DNA of 37,419 nt from Fonticula-like sp. SCN 57-25 (taxonomy: Eukaryota > Nucleariida > Rotosphaerida): positions 1 through 37,419 of the forward strand of contig MEDX01000034.1 of the NCBI GenBank assembly GCA_001724245.1. The letters run 5' to 3'. Of this stretch, positions 33,281-37,419 are shown piece by piece. Under the pieces are notes generated by a model. The model searched no databases. It was given only the letters and a program-made list of their open reading frames with translations, and had not been told where the DNA came from. The position numbers and the translations under genes were made by a program. Within the stretch, counting starts at the first letter, position 1, and each line of letters begins with the position of its first letter.

Positions 33281-36200
33281 ATGATGCTTCGCAAGCTTCT
33301 CACGCGGAAGAAGCAGGACTCGCCGATCGTGTCGCATGTGGTCATGTCGAATCACGAGGAGAGCGAGTGGGACAGCACATATGCCGCGCTGCAGCAGAGC
33401 GCCGAGGTAATGCCGCACAACAAGGAGGCCGAGCAGCTGCATCATGAAAAGTACAAGCACCTGCTCAAGGCGGAGACGTCTATTTCTATGCTCAGCCGTG
33501 GCGACGGGCGGCTTCGGCATAGCGTGTTTAAACTGAATGAGGACTCGTCGCAGCTCCTCCACCGTCCCGCTGATCGGACTACGTGGGACTCGATTATGCT
33601 GTCGCAGATTAGAGAGATCCGCGCAGGGCAAAATACCCGCACATTCGAGAGCACAGGGGGGCGATTTAGGGACATGTCTGATCTCTCTCTTTCAATCATT
33701 CACGGGCAGGCGCTTGCTTCGGTCGATCTCGTCTTTCAGACGGCCGCTGACTTTGAAACCTGGTCGATCGGCCTGAGGCTCGCCGCCGCCTTTTACGACA
33801 ATGGAGACCCGATCAAGCTGTGCGTGTCGTGATTAAACTGGATCTTTATTTGCTAACGCGATGCTGGCTGTGCAGGTGGATCCGTTTGCACTGGGACAAT
33901 TTCCAAAAGCAGAACGAAAGCGCCGTCACGCTGGACGAGCTACGGTCGCTCATGTCGTTGCTCAACTTTAAAGTGCGCAAGGGAGACCCGGCGATCCAGG
34001 CCGCATTTACCGTACGTCTTTCATCACTTTCTCTCTACCTTTTTACCAACGCCTTTACAGGAAGCCGACGAGAACAAGGACAACCTGCTCGATTTTGGCG
34101 AGTTCCTGACGTTTTGCGCGTCATTAGACAAGCGCCCCGACATCCTCGAGATTTTCAAATCAATTCCAAAGGACGACGAGCTTCACCGATTCATCAATCC
34201 TATGGAGTTTTACACCTTTTTAACCACTGTGCAAAAGGAGTCGGTCACCATCGCCGAAGCCGAGTCGATGATCCGCCGCATCAATGGCCCCCAGGTCCCC
34301 CCTCACTCCGCGCACCTCCTCACGGTAGACGGTTTTGCCGAGTATCTCCTTGGGCCGACCTGTGACTTGCTGCGCCCCAGCGAGGTCCCCGACATGACGC
34401 ACCCCCTTAGCAGCTACTGGATCGCCACGTCCCACAACACGTACCTCACCGGCGACCAGCTAAAGTCGAATTCGTCCGTGGACGCCTACACGCGTAGCCT
34501 GCAGCTCGGCTGCCGATGCGTCGAACGTGCGCGCGCATATGCGGTTTTGAATGTTCTTTCTAATTTCCAATCGGCAGTTGATTCGTGGGACGGCCCAGGA
34601 AACGAGCCAATTATCACCCACGGCCACACAATGACGTCAAAGATCAGCTTTGCCAGCGTGATCCACGTCATCAAGAAATACGCGTTCCACTCGTCGCCGT
34701 ACCCGCTCATCCTCTCCTTTGAGAACCACTGCAGCATCCCGCAGCAGGTCGCAATGGCAAAGAACCTCAGCGAAATTCTTGGCGGTGCGTTTACCTTCTC
34801 TTTGCGGCGGTCCGCGCTGACGCGCCTCTACAGATGACCTCTGCGTATGGCCGTCGGATTATACCGAGCGGCGCCTTCCCTCGCCAGAGTCCCTCAAGGG
34901 CAAGATTCTTATCAAGGCCAAGACGACGACCTTTGTCGCGACGGCCAACCCCGATGAAGACTCTGACTCTGACTGGAGCGGTGACGAGGGCGACCGCTGT
35001 ACGCCCCAGCATCCACATTTAAATATGCCGCTCTAACGCGCGCGCCTTGTTAGACCCGTCCGATTCGCGCTCCATTTCCTCGCGGGACTCTGGCGACCGT
35101 CTCAACTCTGCCGACTCTGCCGCGGCGGACGCCGGCCCTCGTCGGCCGACCGACTCGCCGTCTACGTCATCAGTGACCCCCGCTGGCGACGCCCCGATAA
35201 CGGCCGTGATCCACAACCGCCGCCGCCCGTCCGTGTCGTCACCAGCGGCCTCGCTCGCTGCGTCGCTCGCGTCGATGGTCGGCCCGTCCGGCGTGCCGTC
35301 ATCGTTCAGCGAGCAGGCCATGGATGTTCCCGTAACGGCGGCGTCGACCGACTCACTCGAGTCGTCGCCGTCGTGGTTCCTTGTCCCCAAGCCCGCCGTC
35401 GACGATTCTGCCGACGCCGTTTCGGCGACGTCGCTTCCCGAGCCACGCCAGGAAGAGGCCGAGGAGCCGCTGCCCGACTCGAGCGCCGACTTTTCGCGGC
35501 GGCTGGCCGACTCGTCGCGCGACATTGCAATTCGGTCGATCACTGGCATTGGAATGCTTGCGCGCCAGGCGACGCAGTCGGCGTTTAGTACGGTCAGCTC
35601 GCACTCGGAAAAGCTCGTGCCAAGCCCAAAAATTACTGTTGCGCCAGAGCTGTGTGCCCTAGTCTTTTTTGCCGCGCGCCGTTTCAAGGGATTCAGCGAG
35701 GCGTTTTCCACATTTGCGCCAAACAACATGGTGTCGTTTTCAGAGGCAAAGATGAAGAAGCTCGGGCGCAAGCGCGGTACCGCGCTCATTGAGTGCGCCT
35801 TTTTTCTTGCTTTACTGTACTTGCTGACGTGGCAAACAAACAGGTTTAATACTCGGTACTTGCTTCGCATTTACCCCGGCGCGACGCGCGTGGACTCTTC
35901 CAACCTCGACCCGACCAAGATGTGGAAGTACGGCTGCCAGCTCGTGGCGCTCAACTACCAGACGCCAGGTGCGGTTTGTTGCCCCCTTTTTGCGTCAGCT
36001 CACCGCTCGCACAGACACTGGCATGCAGCTCAACCGCGCGCGGTTCCGCTGCGACGGCGGGTCCGGGTACATCCTCAAGCCGGACTATCTGCGGGACCCC
36101 TCGTTCGGGTTCGACCCCGTTTCCCGCAACGACATTCGCCGGCACATCAGCATAACAATCATATCGGCGCACTTTCTTCCGCGCTCGCGCGGCTCGAGGC

Positions 36201-36621
36201 TGGGCGCCGTGTCGGACTGCTACGTCGAAGTGGACATTTTTGGCACGTCATCGGACGAAGCCGCAAAGAAGCGCTCGCGCACAGTTTGTACGTTTTCCCC
36301 ACCTTTTCTCTCCCTTTTTGCCGCCATTTCCGTCTAACTCTGCGCTTGCCAGATGCCGACGGCCTCAACCCGCTCTGGAACGAGACTTTCCAGTTTAGCT
36401 TTGAGTACCCCGAGCTCACATTTGTGCGGCTGACGATCATGAGCAGCGAGGACAGCACCATCACCAACGGCGACGTGCCGCTCGGCACCTTTACGTTCTG
36501 CCTGTCGGACGCGCGGCAGGGGTACCGCCGCGTCCCTCTCGAGGAGACATTGGGCGAGATCATCCCGCAGAGCTCGATGCTGATCAAGCTGGAGCTGCTG
36601 GACGGGCAGCGCACAAAGTAA
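33281..36621 (+). CDS. PLC: phosphoinositide-specific phospholipase C, delta-like
   Basis: Nine exons (33281-33819, 33876-34011, 34061-34526, 34578-34784, 34834-34998, 35054-35792, 35844-35968, 36015-36287, 36353-36621) give 972 aa. The enzyme cleaves PIP2 to IP3 and diacylglycerol at the membrane in a calcium-dependent way. Domains: PH at about 65-175, EF-hands from about 180 with a canonical loop DENKDNLLDFGE, X box at about 335-475, a long Ser/Asp-rich linker at about 475-695, Y box at about 697-815, C2 at about 825-960. Catalytic residues are all there: first His in TSHNTYLTGDQL, Glu/Asp in CRCVELDSWDG, second His in THGHTMTSKI, SFENH, both Lys in LKGKILIKAK, SFSE, and Arg in YLLRIYPGATRVDSSN. 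The absence of SH2, RasGEF or a long C-terminal tail points to the delta-like plan. The ATG at 33281 follows GCCGCCGCC. Confidence 0.97.
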
Positions 36622-36800
36622 GCCCCGGGAGCGGTTTCTATATTATCATATGGCTATATATTCTTTTGATATTTTCGTTGTACATACAAGGGTTTGCGCA
36701 TTCAATGTAACCATTTATGCCCATATGCTATTATGCGTATTATGCCGATTATGCTTGTTGTTAGACCCGCTCATCAACGATGCGAATGACCTGACTCAAA

Positions 36801-37419
36801 TTAGAAAACACACGTTTTTAAAACGATGCGCACCTTTGTAGAGTGCGCTGTGCGACGGAGGGCACTCTGCTTGACGGCGCGCACCCGAAAGTAAAATTGC
36901 GCGTCTCCAATACTCAGCAAAGTGGCCAGCTTGTCTAGCAGGTCCTTGTGCGCCGACACAATTCCCTTTGTATCTACCGCGCCATTCAGCAACCATAACA
37001 TACTATTCCCTTTCGCGCACAGTATTCGCTTGGCCTCGATGGCTCTCCGTCCAAAAAAACGTACTCTGACGCTTCCAATTCGGCGTCGTCCGCGCGAACA
37101 ATGACAAAGTCAACATAGTCATAATTGTCGGCGCGCGTCAGCACGATTTGATAGTCGAGCGCGTGCTGCAGGATGGTCGGCTCAATGTCGCCGAGGTCAA
37201 TATAGTCAGAGGCAATCTGAAACGACGACGAGACGCGATTCCTGAATCTGGACCAAAGTGAGAATGTCGCGCAATATCACTTTGGTCGCGTACTGCAGCA
37301 CCTTATACGCGCCGGGGTCGACTCCTGCTTTTTTTGCCAGCTCGACGTCGATCGGCACGATGCTGCCGACGTCGCCCGTGCGGTACCTCACGACCGGGTT
37401 CTTCCACCGCCTACCAACC
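36801..37419 (-). CDS. PaaK-like adenylate-forming enzyme, C-terminal part
   Basis: Only the 3' end is inside the window: exons 37419-37294, 37247-37065 and 37002-36801, open at the right edge. The motif NPVVRYRTGDVGSI is the A8-type hinge block of adenylate-forming enzymes; FQIASDYIDLGDIEPTI resembles the 'GE.IDL.DIE' block that follows in phenylacetate-CoA ligase (PaaK)-like proteins, and STKVRIVLK near the end fits the C-terminal subdomain. Enzymes of this type activate carboxylic acids with ATP, usually for CoA transfer. The substrate cannot be told. The usual catalytic Lys of the C-terminal subdomain would lie near the last 15 residues, where a Lys is present in STKVR. The gene faces phospholipase C tail to tail across 179 bp. 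Confidence 0.7.

Noticed and set aside
35019-35870. 283-codon minus-strand Ser-rich open frame opposite the phospholipase linker
   Set aside because: The Ser/Ala-rich linker code reads as Ser/Glu on the other strand; no ATG context, introns or motif support it.
1-37419. CRISPR arrays, insertion sequences, bacterial operons
   Set aside because: No direct-repeat arrays, transposase motifs or ribosome binding sites were seen; spliceosomal introns throughout show nuclear eukaryotic DNA.

Overview
The window is nuclear DNA from a unicellular or simple eukaryote, most likely an opisthokont outside the Dikarya (an early-diverging fungus or a close unicellular relative). The evidence is mixed and I cannot name the lineage. 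Genes are packed 40-700 bp apart and interrupted by about 65 very short introns, mostly 40-90 nt. Donors are nearly all GTRCGY (GTACGC, GTGCGT, GTACGT), and a CTRAC-like branch site lies 10-25 nt before AG. That is a fungal-looking splice signature. The gene content looks more animal-like: a complete IP3 receptor, a delta-type phospholipase C, RTEL1 with a C-terminal RING, Rab3GAP1, SUCO/SLP1, HSBP1 and a septin. For the genes modelled exon by exon the spliced length is a multiple of three; the first exons of the septin and of the PH-domain gene remain uncertain.

Layout. 1-4041: gene-poor, no recognisable gene, only short broken open frames. 4042-5092(-): small PH-domain protein. 5256-9472(+): RTEL1 helicase. 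9764-11504(-): septin. 11623-12809(+): eIF2B alpha. 13003-13554(-): TMEM230-like membrane protein. 13690-14352(-): MTH1/NUDT1-type Nudix hydrolase. 14442-15140(+): disordered protein of unknown function. 15368-16893(-): SUN-domain SUCO/SLP1 protein. 16995-17406(+): HSBP1. 18092-21224(+): Rab3GAP1 catalytic subunit. 21481-23149(-): C2H2 plus PHD-like zinc-finger protein. 23288-23606(+): small acidic protein. 24016-32852(-): IP3 receptor, 2698 aa. 33281-36621(+): phosphoinositide phospholipase C, 972 aa. 36801 to the right edge(-): C-terminus of a PaaK-like adenylate-forming enzyme.

Apart from two same-strand neighbours (TMEM230-like/NUDT1 and HSBP1/Rab3GAP1), genes alternate strictly between divergent and convergent pairs, so most promoters are shared by two genes. 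Several promoters carry CCAAT boxes.

The most notable arrangement is the head-to-head pair at 24016-36621. One gene encodes the enzyme that makes IP3 and the other the channel that is opened by IP3, and they diverge from a single 428-bp spacer. All key IP3-binding residues of the receptor and all catalytic residues of the lipase that I could check are present. A possible two-gene calcium-signalling module under one control region is the best candidate here for something undescribed.
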